From NCBI GenBank assembly GCA_002480645.1, contig DLCN01000006.1, positions 124,001-188,000 of the forward strand: 64,000 nucleotides of DNA. Direction: 5' to 3'. The notes beneath the pieces were generated by a model. That model was not told where the DNA came from. It did no database searches and saw only the letters and a list, made by a program, of their open reading frames with translations. The DNA comes from Balneolaceae bacterium UBA7797 (GTDB taxonomy: Bacteria; Bacteroidota; Rhodothermia; Balneolales; Balneolaceae). A program made the translations under genes and the position numbers. Below, in pieces: positions 28,739 through 38,252 of the stretch; the stretch's first letter is position 1, and every line of letters begins with the position of its first letter.

Positions 28739-29461
28739 CTATTTCGCTTCCTTCTCTATGGTTCCACCTGTTAACAGAAATACCAATCCCTTTACAGTTG
28801 CTGTTCTTATTAACTCCTGACCTTGAAAATCTATTTCAAATAGTTCCACGCTTAGACCATTTTGGGACATGATCTGAATGACACCTTTTTTTGCATCCGT
28901 TAATTCCAACTGTTCATTCACTAAAACAATTTCGTCGGGTATCAAACCATTTACAGGTTTAAAACTGCTTATTAAACTTCCATTCTCATCAAATCTGAGG
29001 ATTGAATTCGAATAGGTATCAAACACAAACAATTCTCCGAACTCATTTACTACAAGTTGAGTGGGTTGGAAACGACGAATGCCGGATATCATGGAACCGT
29101 CAATAGTGGAAAGAAACTGAAATCTTCGGTCATAGATCTGAACGCGGTTATTACCCGTATCAGAGATATAGATCTTCAATCCGTTGGTAGCGTCAATATC
29201 TGTTGGTCCGTTAAACTGATAATCCCCGGAGCCAAACCCTCCCAGCGTCTCAATAAGCATGCCATCATGATCGAGTTTCAGTATCCGGTTCTTCCCTGAT
29301 TCCACCACAAACAGATGATTAGTGGTCGCATACAACGAAGTGGCATCCTCCAGTCCGGTATAAATAATTTCCGGTTTTTGAGCATGAAGATCACCAAACA
29401 AACCAATCAAAATTGCTACCCAGATCAAACACCGCCATGATTTTCCGCAAATTCGTAGCAT
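28739..29461 (-). CDS. Secreted NHL-repeat protein
   Basis: Taken from the ATG at 29461 (241 residues) because it places a signal-like segment (LIWVAILIGLFGDLHAQ) at the N-terminus. Longer starts at 29506 and 29554 are in frame but add non-signal sequence. The mature protein is a beta-propeller of the NHL/6-bladed type: VESGKNRILKLDHDG, GPTDIDATNGLKIYISDTGNNRVQIYDR and FGELFVFDTYSNSILRFDENG are successive blades. Such propellers mostly bind proteins or carry a lyase/esterase activity that I cannot discern here. It follows purD by 105 bases on the same strand. Confidence 0.75.
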   Translation of the reverse strand: MLRICGKSWRCLIWVAILIGLFGDLHAQKPEIIYTGLEDATSLYATTNHLFVVESGKNRILKLDHDGMLIETLGGFGSGDYQFNGPTDIDATNGLKIYISDTGNNRVQIYDRRFQFLSTIDGSMISGIRRFQPTQLVVNEFGELFVFDTYSNSILRFDENGSLISSFKPVNGLIPDEIVLVNEQLELTDAKKGVIQIMSQNGLSVELFEIDFQGQELIRTATVKGLVFLLTGGTIEKEAK

Positions 29462-29565
29462 ATTGAAAATGCAATGGAATAATATATGGTGTGAGTCCTG
29501 CTCCATACGAAAAGGAAGCCGGAGGTAGCTGATATACGGTAATGAGATGCTCACTATAGTATCAT

Positions 29566-30843
29566 CTACCCAATTCTTTTCAAACCTTTCGCCCCAATAT
29601 CCCGACGGTAATACATCTTATCAAAAGTGATCTTTTCAACGGAGGCATAGCTCGCATCGATCGCTTCTTTAAGTGTGGAACCTGATCCTACTACATTTAA
29701 TACACGCCCTCCATTGGTGAGCAGTTTTCCGTCTTCGGACCTCGTTCCGGCATGAAAGATAAGCGCATCGGCTTCATCAACACCGGTAATTTCTTTGCCT
29801 TTTTCGTAAGCCTGTGGATATCCACCCGATGCCAGCACAACCGTACATCGATACTGATCATCAAAGGTGATTTCTGACTCAGAAAGCTTCCCTTCTGTAC
29901 ATGCGATCAACACTTCCAGTAGATCCGTTTGTAAGCTTGGAATGATCACCTGACACTCCGGATCCCCGAAGCGACAGTTATATTCCACCACTTTCGGCCC
30001 TTCTTCAGTGATCATCAATCCGACATAGAGAAAGCCGGTATATGGATATCCTTCGGCTTTCATTCCATCTATGGTCGGTTTAATGATCTCTATTTCCGTC
30101 CTCTCCAGCAATTTTTCCGTTACGATCGGAGCGGGCGAATATGCTCCCATTCCTCCGGTATTGAGTCCGGTATCTCCTCCCCCTGCCCGTTTATGGTCCT
30201 GTGCATTACCGATGATCTTGTAGGAATCTCCATCACAGATCGCAAATACAGACGCTTCTTCCCCAACCATGAATTCCTCAATCACTAACCTCGAAGCGGC
30301 ATCACTTAAGGAACCGGACTTAAGTTCAGTAAGGGCATTCATGGCTTCTTCTTCCGATTCGGGGATCAGCACTCCTTTTCCACCTGCTAATCCGTCTGCT
30401 TTTAGTACAACAGGGTATGAATTTTGACTTTTGATGTACTCAGCAGCTTCATCAAAATTGTCCTGATCGAACACTTTATAAGCGGCTGTCGGGATGGCAT
30501 TTCGAGCCATAAAATCTTTGGCAAATTCCTTACTTCCTTCCAACATCGCAGCTTGCTGCTTGGGACCAAAAACTTTGTGACCGGCATTTTCCAGAACATC
30601 GGCAATTCCTTCAACTAATGGCTGCTCCGGACCAATTACTGTCAGATCAATATCGTTTGATCGTACGAAATCCAGAACCGCAGCATGATCAGAAACATCC
30701 AGATTTACATTCTCGCCTAATGATTCGGTTCCAGGGTTACCGGGCGCCGTGTATAATTTTTTTAGAAGTGGAGATTTTGCAATTCCCCAGGCCAGTGTGT
30801 GTTCGCGTCCACCGCTGCCTATAAGTAGAACGTTGATGCTCAT
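29566..30843 (-). CDS. purD: Phosphoribosylamine-glycine ligase (GAR synthetase)
   Basis: ATP-grasp enzyme of purine synthesis joining phosphoribosylamine and glycine. The ATG at 30843 gives 425 residues, the usual size, beginning MSINVLLIGSGGREHTLAW with the N-terminal nucleotide motif. ATP-grasp landmarks are present: VVLKADGLAGGKGVL, EEFMVGEEASVFAICDG, GGMGAYSPAP, and VEYNCRFGDPECQ. The gene is not adjacent to other pur genes (purK and purE are 14-18 kb away). Nothing unusual. Confidence 0.96.
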   Translation of the reverse strand: MSINVLLIGSGGREHTLAWGIAKSPLLKKLYTAPGNPGTESLGENVNLDVSDHAAVLDFVRSNDIDLTVIGPEQPLVEGIADVLENAGHKVFGPKQQAAMLEGSKEFAKDFMARNAIPTAAYKVFDQDNFDEAAEYIKSQNSYPVVLKADGLAGGKGVLIPESEEEAMNALTELKSGSLSDAASRLVIEEFMVGEEASVFAICDGDSYKIIGNAQDHKRAGGGDTGLNTGGMGAYSPAPIVTEKLLERTEIEIIKPTIDGMKAEGYPYTGFLYVGLMITEEGPKVVEYNCRFGDPECQVIIPSLQTDLLEVLIACTEGKLSESEITFDDQYRCTVVLASGGYPQAYEKGKEITGVDEADALIFHAGTRSEDGKLLTNGGRVLNVVGSGSTLKEAIDASYASVEKITFDKMYYRRDIGAKGLKRIG

Positions 30844-30945
30844 AGTGTATTCGTAGTTTCTGAAGAAGTCAGAGATCAAATGTTAAGTGATGAGATATAG
30901 GGGCAAAATAATATCCACCAAAAAAATCAATCAAACTGAATTATT

Positions 30946-30970
30946 TGAGTCCCCTACAGGAGGGGACTCA
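30946..30970 (-). terminator. Hairpin between tpiA and purD, probable tpiA terminator
   Basis: A perfect 10-bp inverted repeat (tgagtcccct / aggggactca) with a 5-nt loop lies 45 bases beyond the tpiA stop, read on the minus strand. A T-rich stretch follows further on, not immediately after the stem, so termination is likely but not classical. A weaker 8-bp hairpin (30973-31000) precedes it. Confidence 0.6.
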
Positions 30971-31014
30971 AGATCCTGCATCAAAATAGGTTGCAGGGAT
31001 AAATCGATATCTAT

Positions 31015-31785
31015 TTAGGCAGATAGCTTTTCAGCGATGGTAATTACTTCAGCGAAGCTGTCAGCTTTCAGGCTGGCACCACCGATCAATCCACCATCCA
31101 CGTCTTTTTGACCAAGTAACTCTTCGGCATTGCCCGGTTTCATGCTGCCACCATAAAGAATGCGAATACCTTCGGCAGTATCTTCATCATATAAGTCGGC
31201 AAGTACACTTCTCAGGTGTGCGTGCATCTCCTGAGCTTGTTCCGGAGAAGCTGTTTCACCGGTTCCTATTGCCCAGATCGGCTCGTAAGCCACTACCGTA
31301 TCCAGTGCTTCATCAGCAGATAAACCGGCAAAGGCGGCTGTGATCTGAGTCTTAACCAGATCAAAATGATCACCGGCTTTACGCTGATCAAGTGTTTCGC
31401 CACAGCAGATCACAGGAACTAGATCTGCAGACAATGCTTTCTTTACTTTTTTGTTCACAGTTTCGTCGGTTTCGCCAAAATATTCACGTCGCTCAGAGTG
31501 ACCAATGATCACATAGGCACATCCGGCTTCAACCAGCATACTGGCACTTACTTCACCGGTATAAGCTCCGTTATCTTCGAAATGTAAATTCTGAGCTCCA
31601 ACCTGAATATCAGTATCATGCAGATAGTTTACCGACATAGAAAGGGATACAAATGGCGGACAAACCAGCACATCTACTTCATCAGCTACTTCAGCTTTAT
31701 TCTCTTTAAGACCTTCCAGCAATTCGGCGGCATCCGCGGGTCCGCAATTCATTTTCCAGTTTCCTGCGATTAAAAATCGACGCAT
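31015..31785 (-). CDS. tpiA: Triosephosphate isomerase
   Basis: Interconverts dihydroxyacetone phosphate and glyceraldehyde 3-phosphate. The 256-residue TIM barrel carries all catalytic parts: GNWKMN (Lys), IIGHSERREYF (His electrophile), AYEPIWAIGTG (Glu base) and the phosphate-binding GGSMKPGNAEELL. ATG start. It lies 9 bases downstream of the TlpA-like lipoprotein gene and 6 further bases separate that from gatB, so gatB, the TlpA-like gene and tpiA probably form one operon on the minus strand. Confidence 0.97.
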   Translation of the reverse strand: MRRFLIAGNWKMNCGPADAAELLEGLKENKAEVADEVDVLVCPPFVSLSMSVNYLHDTDIQVGAQNLHFEDNGAYTGEVSASMLVEAGCAYVIIGHSERREYFGETDETVNKKVKKALSADLVPVICCGETLDQRKAGDHFDLVKTQITAAFAGLSADEALDTVVAYEPIWAIGTGETASPEQAQEMHAHLRSVLADLYDEDTAEGIRILYGGSMKPGNAEELLGQKDVDGGLIGGASLKADSFAEVITIAEKLSA

Positions 31786-31794
31786 AGTGTTACC

Positions 31795-33147
31795 CTAGTT
31801 CGTTTTGGTTAAGGTTTGGGTGATGTCGGGGATAATATCATCAAATTCTTCCCCAACGTATTTTCTTACAATTTTTCCTTCAGCATCTATCAAAATTCTT
31901 GTAGGATAGAACTGAATATTAAATTCATCGGCCAGCTGCTTTTTGTTTAAACTCGGTGGTTCAGCGATACTCCAGTAGCGGTCCCGTTCTTCGAAGAACC
32001 CAATAATGGTATTCACGCTCTGATCGAAAGGAATGGTAAAGTATTTTAGTCCTTCATTGGCATACATCTGATAGATCACCGTAGCTTTATCATACTGTTG
32101 CTGATACAGTTTGTTAGCCATAATGGTGAATTCCAGTACATATGGAGAGCCAAGCATGTTTGCATTATTAATGGTATCACCTTCGGTTGAGATGAATTCA
32201 TAGTCCGGTAGTTTCATGCCCGGTGCCAGGTTCTTGAGATCGAACCGCATATTTTTATACCAAAATGTGGGCTCCGAGTCCTCATTATATTCCTCATCGA
32301 ACTCAGCGAGTAACTCTCTGGCTTTATCCACGCGGGCGCTATCGTAATACAGTTTTATAATGGATTGATCGATGGCTTTTTCAATGTCTTCATTTTCAGT
32401 GATACTTCTCACCGAATCAAGATAGGCTACAGTAGCCTCGAGTCCTTTCGCATCGGCTACATAATCCTTACCCAGTGTAATAGCCAGTCCAAAAGCCATT
32501 TCTTCACCAAAGGCAGTATTCAGTTTAGTGAACATTTGTTTACGGTCAACCCGGTTTAGTAACTCCATGGAGCTTTCAAGGGCAAATTTTGAGGCAAAAG
32601 TTCCGCTTTTATCCTCATAAACCTGCCAGTATAAGTCCGACCATTTAAGAAATTCTCCGGGTAGCAAAGAATCAGCGATCTCACCATTAGCTGCATATAC
32701 CATGGTTCGCTTAAAATTCTGATCAACCCGGTCATACACTTTCAGTGCACGGATCTCGCGAGAATCCATCACCAGATTTTTCTGAATATCAGGGAATTCA
32801 GTTTTGAATGTGATGGTATCTTTGTCCGCCAATAACATTGTGACGCTTGCAAGTATTCGTCCGTTACGGCTTATTTGCATCGGATACGCACCGGCTTTAT
32901 CCGGCTCAACGATCGCCTCGAACGTACCGGTAGAATCGGTCACCTCGAATAAGAGGGTATCCGCCTCAGCGGCCGGATCATCTTTCTGAAATAATAAAAA
33001 TTCGAAGCCGGAATAATTTCCACTGTTATCCAGAGAATCGGAAACACTTACTGCTACATTGAGGTGAGTTTTGATGGCTTCCGGTTTACGGTTACAATGT
33101 ACTGCAACCATCGCAACCAATGCGATCACAAAAAATCGTTTGATCAT
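31795..33147 (-). CDS. TlpA/thioredoxin-like lipoprotein lacking the CXXC motif
   Basis: 450 residues. The leader ends VAVHC, a lipobox with His before Cys. The N-terminal about 110 residues look like a DUF4369-type beta domain (FEFLLFQKDD, GTFEAIVEPDKAGAYPMQI). The C-terminal about 140 residues keep the thioredoxin fold seen in TlpA/AhpC proteins: LPDYEFISTEGDTIN, YVLEFTIMANKLYQQQ, the cis-Pro region FNIQFYPTRILIDAEGKIV and a final helix. Where redox-active family members have WCGPC there is IMANKLY, so it cannot act as a dithiol oxidoreductase. Probably a non-redox binding domain. Cotranscribed with gatB and tpiA, for no reason I can see. Confidence 0.8.
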   Translation of the reverse strand: MIKRFFVIALVAMVAVHCNRKPEAIKTHLNVAVSVSDSLDNSGNYSGFEFLLFQKDDPAAEADTLLFEVTDSTGTFEAIVEPDKAGAYPMQISRNGRILASVTMLLADKDTITFKTEFPDIQKNLVMDSREIRALKVYDRVDQNFKRTMVYAANGEIADSLLPGEFLKWSDLYWQVYEDKSGTFASKFALESSMELLNRVDRKQMFTKLNTAFGEEMAFGLAITLGKDYVADAKGLEATVAYLDSVRSITENEDIEKAIDQSIIKLYYDSARVDKARELLAEFDEEYNEDSEPTFWYKNMRFDLKNLAPGMKLPDYEFISTEGDTINNANMLGSPYVLEFTIMANKLYQQQYDKATVIYQMYANEGLKYFTIPFDQSVNTIIGFFEERDRYWSIAEPPSLNKKQLADEFNIQFYPTRILIDAEGKIVRKYVGEEFDDIIPDITQTLTKTN

Positions 33148-33153
33148 TCGTAC

Positions 33154-34602
33154 TTAAGCTTCAAGTTTTTTAGTTACCATTTGTGTTACCATCTTAGGAT
33201 TGGCTTTCCCTTTAGAGGCTTTCATTGCCTGCCCAACAAAGAATCCCATAAGCTGTTTTTTACCTGCTTTGAACCGCTCCACTTCGTCCGGATTATTGGC
33301 AATGATGTCATCCACCAGTTCTTCCAGGAAGCCTGAATCAGAAACCTGAATTAGATTCATGGATTTCGCCAAATCCTCTGGAGAGCCTTCATCTTCCAGC
33401 ATTTTATTGAAGATGGTCTGCATGGCAGAAGAGTTGATCTTATCCTCTTCTTTTAATTTGATGAGTTCAGAAAGGCGTTGTGGTGTGATCGAAAATTCCT
33501 GAATAGAAATACTTTTCTCGTTCAATATTCTAAGAACTTCACTCAATACAACATTCAATGATGCTTTTGCATTACCGGAATAATCCACAACCGATTCAAA
33601 ATAATCGGCCAGATACCGATCTTCGGTGATGGTCACGGCATCTACCTCACTCATGCCGTAATCTGCAACAAAACGCTTCTGACGGACATCAGCAAGTTCC
33701 GGTAATTCTGACCGGATCTCTTCCAACATCTCATCAGTAACAATGATGGGGGGAAGATCAGGCTCTGGGAAATAGCGATAATCATGGGCTTCTTCTTTAG
33801 AACGCATGATTCGGGTCTGCATCTTGTTCGAATCCCATAATCGGGTTTGCTGTACCACTTCACCGCCACTTTCTATCAATTCGATCTGTCGGTAGATCTC
33901 GTATTCAATGGCTTTTTCCACATTACGGAACGAGTTCATGTTCTTAAGCTCGGTACGGGTACCCAGTTTCTCCTGTCCGCGCGGACGAACAGAGACGTTG
34001 GCATCGCAACGAAGACTCCCCTCTTCCATGTTTCCATCGCACACTTCCAGATACTGAACAATTTGTTTGATCTTGGAAAGGTACGCATAGGCTTCTTGCG
34101 GAGTACGAAGATCAGGCTCAGAAACGATCTCGATCAATGGCGTACCGGCTCGGTTCAGATCTACCAATGTATTGTATGGATCCTGATCGTGAATGGACTT
34201 TCCGGCATCCTCTTCCATATGAATTCGGGTTAAACCGATTCTTTTGTTATAGCCTTCAAGCTCTATATCCACGTATCCGTCGTGGCAGATCGGCGTCTCA
34301 AACTGCGAGATCTGATATCCTTTTGGCAAATCCGGATAGAAATAGTTTTTCCGAGCAAAGATTGATTTCGGTGCGATACCACAATTGGTTGCGAGACCCA
34401 TTTTTATGATGTAGCGAACGAGATTCTCGTTAACCACCGGTAATGTTCCCGGATGACCAAGACATAACGGGGTTACCTGTGTGTTGGGGGCCTCTCCATA
34501 AATGGATGCCACCGGGGCAAAAGCTTTGCTGTTTGTTAACAACTGGGCGTGAACTTCGAGCCCGATCACGGCTTCGAAGCGTTCATGTGCAATTGTACTC
34601 AT
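33154..34602 (-). CDS. gatB: Aspartyl/glutamyl-tRNA(Asn/Gln) amidotransferase subunit B
   Basis: Part of GatCAB, which converts Glu-tRNA-Gln and/or Asp-tRNA-Asn to the amidated form. From the ATG at 34602 it is 482 residues. Signatures: FEAVIGLEVHAQL at the N-terminus, CLGHPGTLP, LPKGYQISQFETPI, EEGSLRCDANVSVRP and RTELKNMNSFRNVEKAI, with the tRNA-binding C-terminal Yqey-like domain ending in the MVTKK region. gatA and gatC are not in this window. It leads the TlpA-like and tpiA genes on the minus strand. Confidence 0.96.
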   Translation of the reverse strand: MSTIAHERFEAVIGLEVHAQLLTNSKAFAPVASIYGEAPNTQVTPLCLGHPGTLPVVNENLVRYIIKMGLATNCGIAPKSIFARKNYFYPDLPKGYQISQFETPICHDGYVDIELEGYNKRIGLTRIHMEEDAGKSIHDQDPYNTLVDLNRAGTPLIEIVSEPDLRTPQEAYAYLSKIKQIVQYLEVCDGNMEEGSLRCDANVSVRPRGQEKLGTRTELKNMNSFRNVEKAIEYEIYRQIELIESGGEVVQQTRLWDSNKMQTRIMRSKEEAHDYRYFPEPDLPPIIVTDEMLEEIRSELPELADVRQKRFVADYGMSEVDAVTITEDRYLADYFESVVDYSGNAKASLNVVLSEVLRILNEKSISIQEFSITPQRLSELIKLKEEDKINSSAMQTIFNKMLEDEGSPEDLAKSMNLIQVSDSGFLEELVDDIIANNPDEVERFKAGKKQLMGFFVGQAMKASKGKANPKMVTQMVTKKLEA

Positions 34603-34716
34603 TAAATACGGTTTAGAAATTCTCTTACGAAGCCGCAAGATATTAAAGTTGACACTGAGATAGTATTATGTAATACGCTTTCCTGAATGTTTATCCGAGC
34701 TTTTTGGATATCGGTA

Positions 34717-35886
34717 TCAATCTTTCCTGAAAACAGAAGCAAACATGGAATCTGCACGGACTTCATAACCGGCAATGATATCGGCACTGAGTTTTGTTAA
34801 ACCCAGTTCTTCTTCTATAAAAGTCACGTTTTCTTCATTTTCTTGTCGGAATACGGAACAGGTTATATAGATAAGATGTCCACCCTTTTTTAAATGAGGA
34901 AGTGCATTTTGAATAATAGTTCGTTGAAGAGAAGCATATTCGCTGATCTTTGCTTCATCAAAATAGAATAATTGTTCTGGAGTTCGTGCCCAGGTCCCAC
35001 TACCGGTACAAGGCACATCGGCAATGATCACATCAAAAGGAGCCCCGGGAACGCCCTCAACGGGATTACTTAGATCCATTACAGCACTTTTATAGGTATC
35101 AATCCCGGCTTTTTCAAATCGTTCACTCAGATTGTTGAGAATATTTGTGCGCACATCAGTCACAGTAAGAGTGATTTTTGGATTGATGTCATACGCCAGT
35201 ATAGACTTACCCCCGCTTGCCGCACAGCTATCCCAGACATTCAGATCTTTACCTTCTAATACAGGACGCATTACATTGCCCACCCTTTGTGAACTCAGAT
35301 CCTGAATGACCAGCGTTGAATCTACATTGAAGATCTGATCAATCTTCTCTTTGGGAGAAACAGAAAGAGAAAATGCTCCATGTTCTTTAAAAGGGATGTG
35401 AGCAGATTTAAGCCGTGGACGGACACTTGCTTCTTTTCCGGGCCGGATCCTTAAAAAAACATCCGGTTTGGTAAAAAAGGATCGGGCATATGCATGATGT
35501 AAGATCCCTTCACTCAAAAATTCATAGAAAGGGAACAGCGTACGGTATAATTCATCCTCGCTGATCCCAAGAAAGTTCAGCTTTTCTGATAGCTCATCCC
35601 CCGCCCTTTCATTCCAGTCGGGCTTATGAGTCTCCAGCATCCGGTTTGGTTGCGTACTACATAAAAAGATGCCGGTAAGAATTCGCTCATCCATGCTCCG
35701 TTCTTTAAAAGCATTCCCAAGCCGGAAATAAAAAAAACAGTAATCCCCGATCAATCGCCGGTCGCGCGAACCAAATTTTTTATGTCTGGAAAAATAGCGT
35801 TTCAGGAATAAAGAAAACGGCTGGGTGCCATCATATTCAGAAAGAATCGTTGCCGTAGAATTTAAATAAGAATGAAATCGACTCAT
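34717..35886 (-). CDS. RsmB/NOP-family RNA (cytosine-C5) methyltransferase
   Basis: 389 residues with an N-terminal NusB-like/antitermination region (FSLFLKRYFSRHKKFGSRDRRLIGDYCFFYFRLGNA) followed by a SAM-dependent Rossmann domain. Both family cysteines are present: DVPCTGSGTW and ITCSVFRQENEENV. The motif I region is VWDSCAASGGKSILAYD, where NOP proteins have a D-x-C/x-A-x-P-G-G-K signature (Pro is replaced by Ser here). The target is most likely 16S or other rRNA, but family members modify different sites, so I give no gene symbol. It lies 114 bases upstream of gatB on the same strand and is divergent from the next T9SS cargo. Confidence 0.88.
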   Translation of the reverse strand: MSRFHSYLNSTATILSEYDGTQPFSLFLKRYFSRHKKFGSRDRRLIGDYCFFYFRLGNAFKERSMDERILTGIFLCSTQPNRMLETHKPDWNERAGDELSEKLNFLGISEDELYRTLFPFYEFLSEGILHHAYARSFFTKPDVFLRIRPGKEASVRPRLKSAHIPFKEHGAFSLSVSPKEKIDQIFNVDSTLVIQDLSSQRVGNVMRPVLEGKDLNVWDSCAASGGKSILAYDINPKITLTVTDVRTNILNNLSERFEKAGIDTYKSAVMDLSNPVEGVPGAPFDVIIADVPCTGSGTWARTPEQLFYFDEAKISEYASLQRTIIQNALPHLKKGGHLIYITCSVFRQENEENVTFIEEELGLTKLSADIIAGYEVRADSMFASVFRKD

Positions 35887-35999
35887 GCCTCAAAATACAA
35901 ATTTTGTATCCCATTCTTAGTGTTTTGATGTCCGCAGACAACTTAATATGATTTTGGTCAACTCAATGTGTACGTTCAGAAAAACCAACCTTTATACCT

Positions 36000-37448
36000 G
36001 TGAGAGTATTCTATCTTTTTCTACTCCTTTTCCTCTTTTCAACCATCGGTTTTGCACAAGATCGGTATTTTTATGATCTGAATGGATTTGAAGACTCAAC
36101 AGGTACTTCTCAATTGTTTTACCGGTTCTATGATCAAGAGGTTATCGATTGCATTGACTTCGATGGTAACACCTCTGCTTCTGATGTCACGCAGAATCAT
36201 ATTTATCACTTTGATTCGGATAGCACGGAAGATGCCATCTTTCTTAAAGATTATTACCGCAGTATACCCGATTGCGACTTTATCCATTACCAAACGGGAA
36301 AATTCATATTCCCTACCAATAATCCGGATTCGGTCCTGACATTTTCAGGGCAGTTTGGTGGTTTGTTTGGTGGTTGGACCGTTAATCTTGCTTTGTCCTC
36401 CGGCCCGTATTTAGGCTATATAAACCCAATGGGACTTTTCTCAGACCCGGAAACTAAACATGTAATCATTACGACGCCGATTTACGATCTGGTAGTAAAA
36501 TCGAATAAAAGTACTGACATCTACAAGAAATCATTTATTTATGATTCGAAAGATTCGATTTGGAGTACTATTGAAACCATGTACGATATTCCTGACTCTC
36601 TCTTATTGGATTTCACGATCACTGGAATTCACACTTCTAATCCGGGTACTTATGTAGGATTACGGGATTCTTTTTTTGTAGTCTCAAATGATTTTGGAAA
36701 AACGTTTTCAGACAGTGTAAATATTCATTTTGAAGATTGGATGCTCAATGAGAGCACGACGATCAAAAACACCTATTTTCTGTCTGATTCCACCATGTAT
36801 CTGGTGTTCGACCATTACTACAATCCTCAATATCGTAATCAATCAACTCAGTTAGTGTATCAGATCCGGAAATTGCAGGGTACACTTACTTTTATCGATA
36901 TTGGCAAACAGGTTTATCCCTTCCAATTCTATCCGGATCTCGATATTGAAGGGCATTTTTATTTTTCAAGACATGATTCTCTTTTTCAATCAATTGATTC
37001 CGGCAAGAACAGAACATTGTTGCATGTTTTCGGAAATGAAATAACCGGACTATACAAAAAACCGGGTTCGGATTTACTGTTTGTGCTTACACAGGATAAG
37101 CTTTTACAATATGATCTCTCTTCTGAATCCATCATTGATCTCCGATCTGTCCCTGTCAGTTTGGAAACCGATAAAAACACACATGATTCTTTCTCTCTCT
37201 ACCAAAACTATCCGAATCCCTTCAACCCTTCTACTGTGATCGGGTATCAGCTTCCGGTAAACAGTAAGGTTACCTTAAAAGTATTTGATATACTGGGACG
37301 GGAAGTCGCCTTGCTGGTGAATGAACAACAACCTGCGGGATCACATGAGGTCACTTTTGACGCTACGCACCTTTCCAGCGGAGTGTATTTTTACCGGCTG
37401 GAAGTTGGTGAAATGATGGAATACCGCACAATGCTATTCATTAAATAG
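36000..37448 (+). CDS. Secreted protein with T9SS sorting domain
   Basis: 482 residues, GTG start at 36000, placing a signal peptide directly at the N-terminus (VFYLFLLLFLFSTIGFAQ). The body is beta-rich with short hydrophobic strands and many Ser/Asp turns (for example RKLQGTLTFIDIGKQVYPF), perhaps a propeller, but I cannot name a family. The last about 85 residues are a T9SS sorting domain: LYQNYPNPFNPSTVIGYQLP, KVTLKVFDILGREVALLV and SGVYFYRLEVGE. It is predicted to be exported to the surface like the protein at 4.8-7.6 kb; the two share the sorting domain but no obvious other region. Confidence 0.82.
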   Translation: MRVFYLFLLLFLFSTIGFAQDRYFYDLNGFEDSTGTSQLFYRFYDQEVIDCIDFDGNTSASDVTQNHIYHFDSDSTEDAIFLKDYYRSIPDCDFIHYQTGKFIFPTNNPDSVLTFSGQFGGLFGGWTVNLALSSGPYLGYINPMGLFSDPETKHVIITTPIYDLVVKSNKSTDIYKKSFIYDSKDSIWSTIETMYDIPDSLLLDFTITGIHTSNPGTYVGLRDSFFVVSNDFGKTFSDSVNIHFEDWMLNESTTIKNTYFLSDSTMYLVFDHYYNPQYRNQSTQLVYQIRKLQGTLTFIDIGKQVYPFQFYPDLDIEGHFYFSRHDSLFQSIDSGKNRTLLHVFGNEITGLYKKPGSDLLFVLTQDKLLQYDLSSESIIDLRSVPVSLETDKNTHDSFSLYQNYPNPFNPSTVIGYQLPVNSKVTLKVFDILGREVALLVNEQQPAGSHEVTFDATHLSSGVYFYRLEVGEMMEYRTMLFIK

Positions 37449-37543
37449 GTTTGTTATAACAAGTCGTGCGACTGCCAATCCCGGAATTATATTTAAGTCA
37501 GGTCAATTAATATGTGAAGAATGCTCATTTAACTATTTCAATT

Positions 37544-37939
37544 ATGAAACGTTTTTTATCGCTCGTCCTAATTTCCATTTCAGCCATTAGTTTATCCTGT
37601 TCACAAAAAGCCGAAAATGGGTCCTCAAATTCAGGATACGAAAATGTGACAGCGCAGGAATTCAAAACGTTAATGGCTAAGAATGATCCGAATACCGTTA
37701 TTCTTGACGTCCGTACACCTCAGGAATTTAATTCCGGGCATATCGAAGGGGCAGTGAATATTGATTTCTACGAGCGAAATTTCAGATCAGAACTTGCAAA
37801 ACTTGACTCCTCCAAAACCTACATGATCTATTGCCGTACCGGGAGGCGAAGTGGCGTGACCGCAAATGTTATGACCAAAGAACTCGGCTTTCCCAATGTG
37901 ATCAATATGACAGGTGGGATTGTTACCTGGAACAGATAG
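37544..37939 (+). CDS. Rhodanese-like domain lipoprotein
   Basis: 131 residues from the ATG at 37544; a GTG at 37514 is in frame but adds no signal. The leader ends ISLSC, a normal lipobox. The single rhodanese domain shows VILDVRTPQEFNSGHIEGAVNIDF and the active-site loop YCRTGRRSG with the catalytic Cys, so sulfurtransferase activity is possible. It is an outer-membrane or periplasm-facing rhodanese, probably for sulfide or thiosulfate handling by inference. It sits alone between the T9SS cargo and pckA. Confidence 0.85.
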   Translation: MKRFLSLVLISISAISLSCSQKAENGSSNSGYENVTAQEFKTLMAKNDPNTVILDVRTPQEFNSGHIEGAVNIDFYERNFRSELAKLDSSKTYMIYCRTGRRSGVTANVMTKELGFPNVINMTGGIVTWNR

Positions 37940-38252
37940 CTGTAAAATTTTTTTCGGATTTTTTTAAAAAATTTAGATCAACCTTCTGTTATTATAGGAT
38001 TAAACTGGTAGCGCTTTTCCAGTTTGTATGAATAATTTTTTGAAGAATTTGCCGGCCCTCCTTATCATGCAAATTCACAATAAGCGTATGAGTTGTGTAA
38101 CAGAGGTAACACACTTTCACATTATCTTCATCTTAAATGAGAATTTTTGGACAGTTCAGAAAAACAAGGGGCAAAAAAGACGGCTCTACTGAACTCAAAA
38201 CCCTTAAACCAGAAACAATCTCAATCATAGTAGAGGTTAAAAATATACTCAT
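37940..38252. promoter_or_regulatory. Intergenic region before pckA with several inverted repeats
   Basis: 313 bases without a gene. An A/T-only inverted repeat right after the rhodanese stop (37945-37953 with 37966-37974) could end its transcript. A 7-bp perfect repeat, aaactgg / ccagttt (38002-38008 with 38019-38025), follows around an agcgct palindrome. An imperfect repeat, ttgtgtaa / taacacac with a 6-nt spacer, lies at 38093-38114. They are operator-like and fit catabolite or gluconeogenic control of pckA, but no regulator can be named from sequence alone. Confidence 0.4.
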
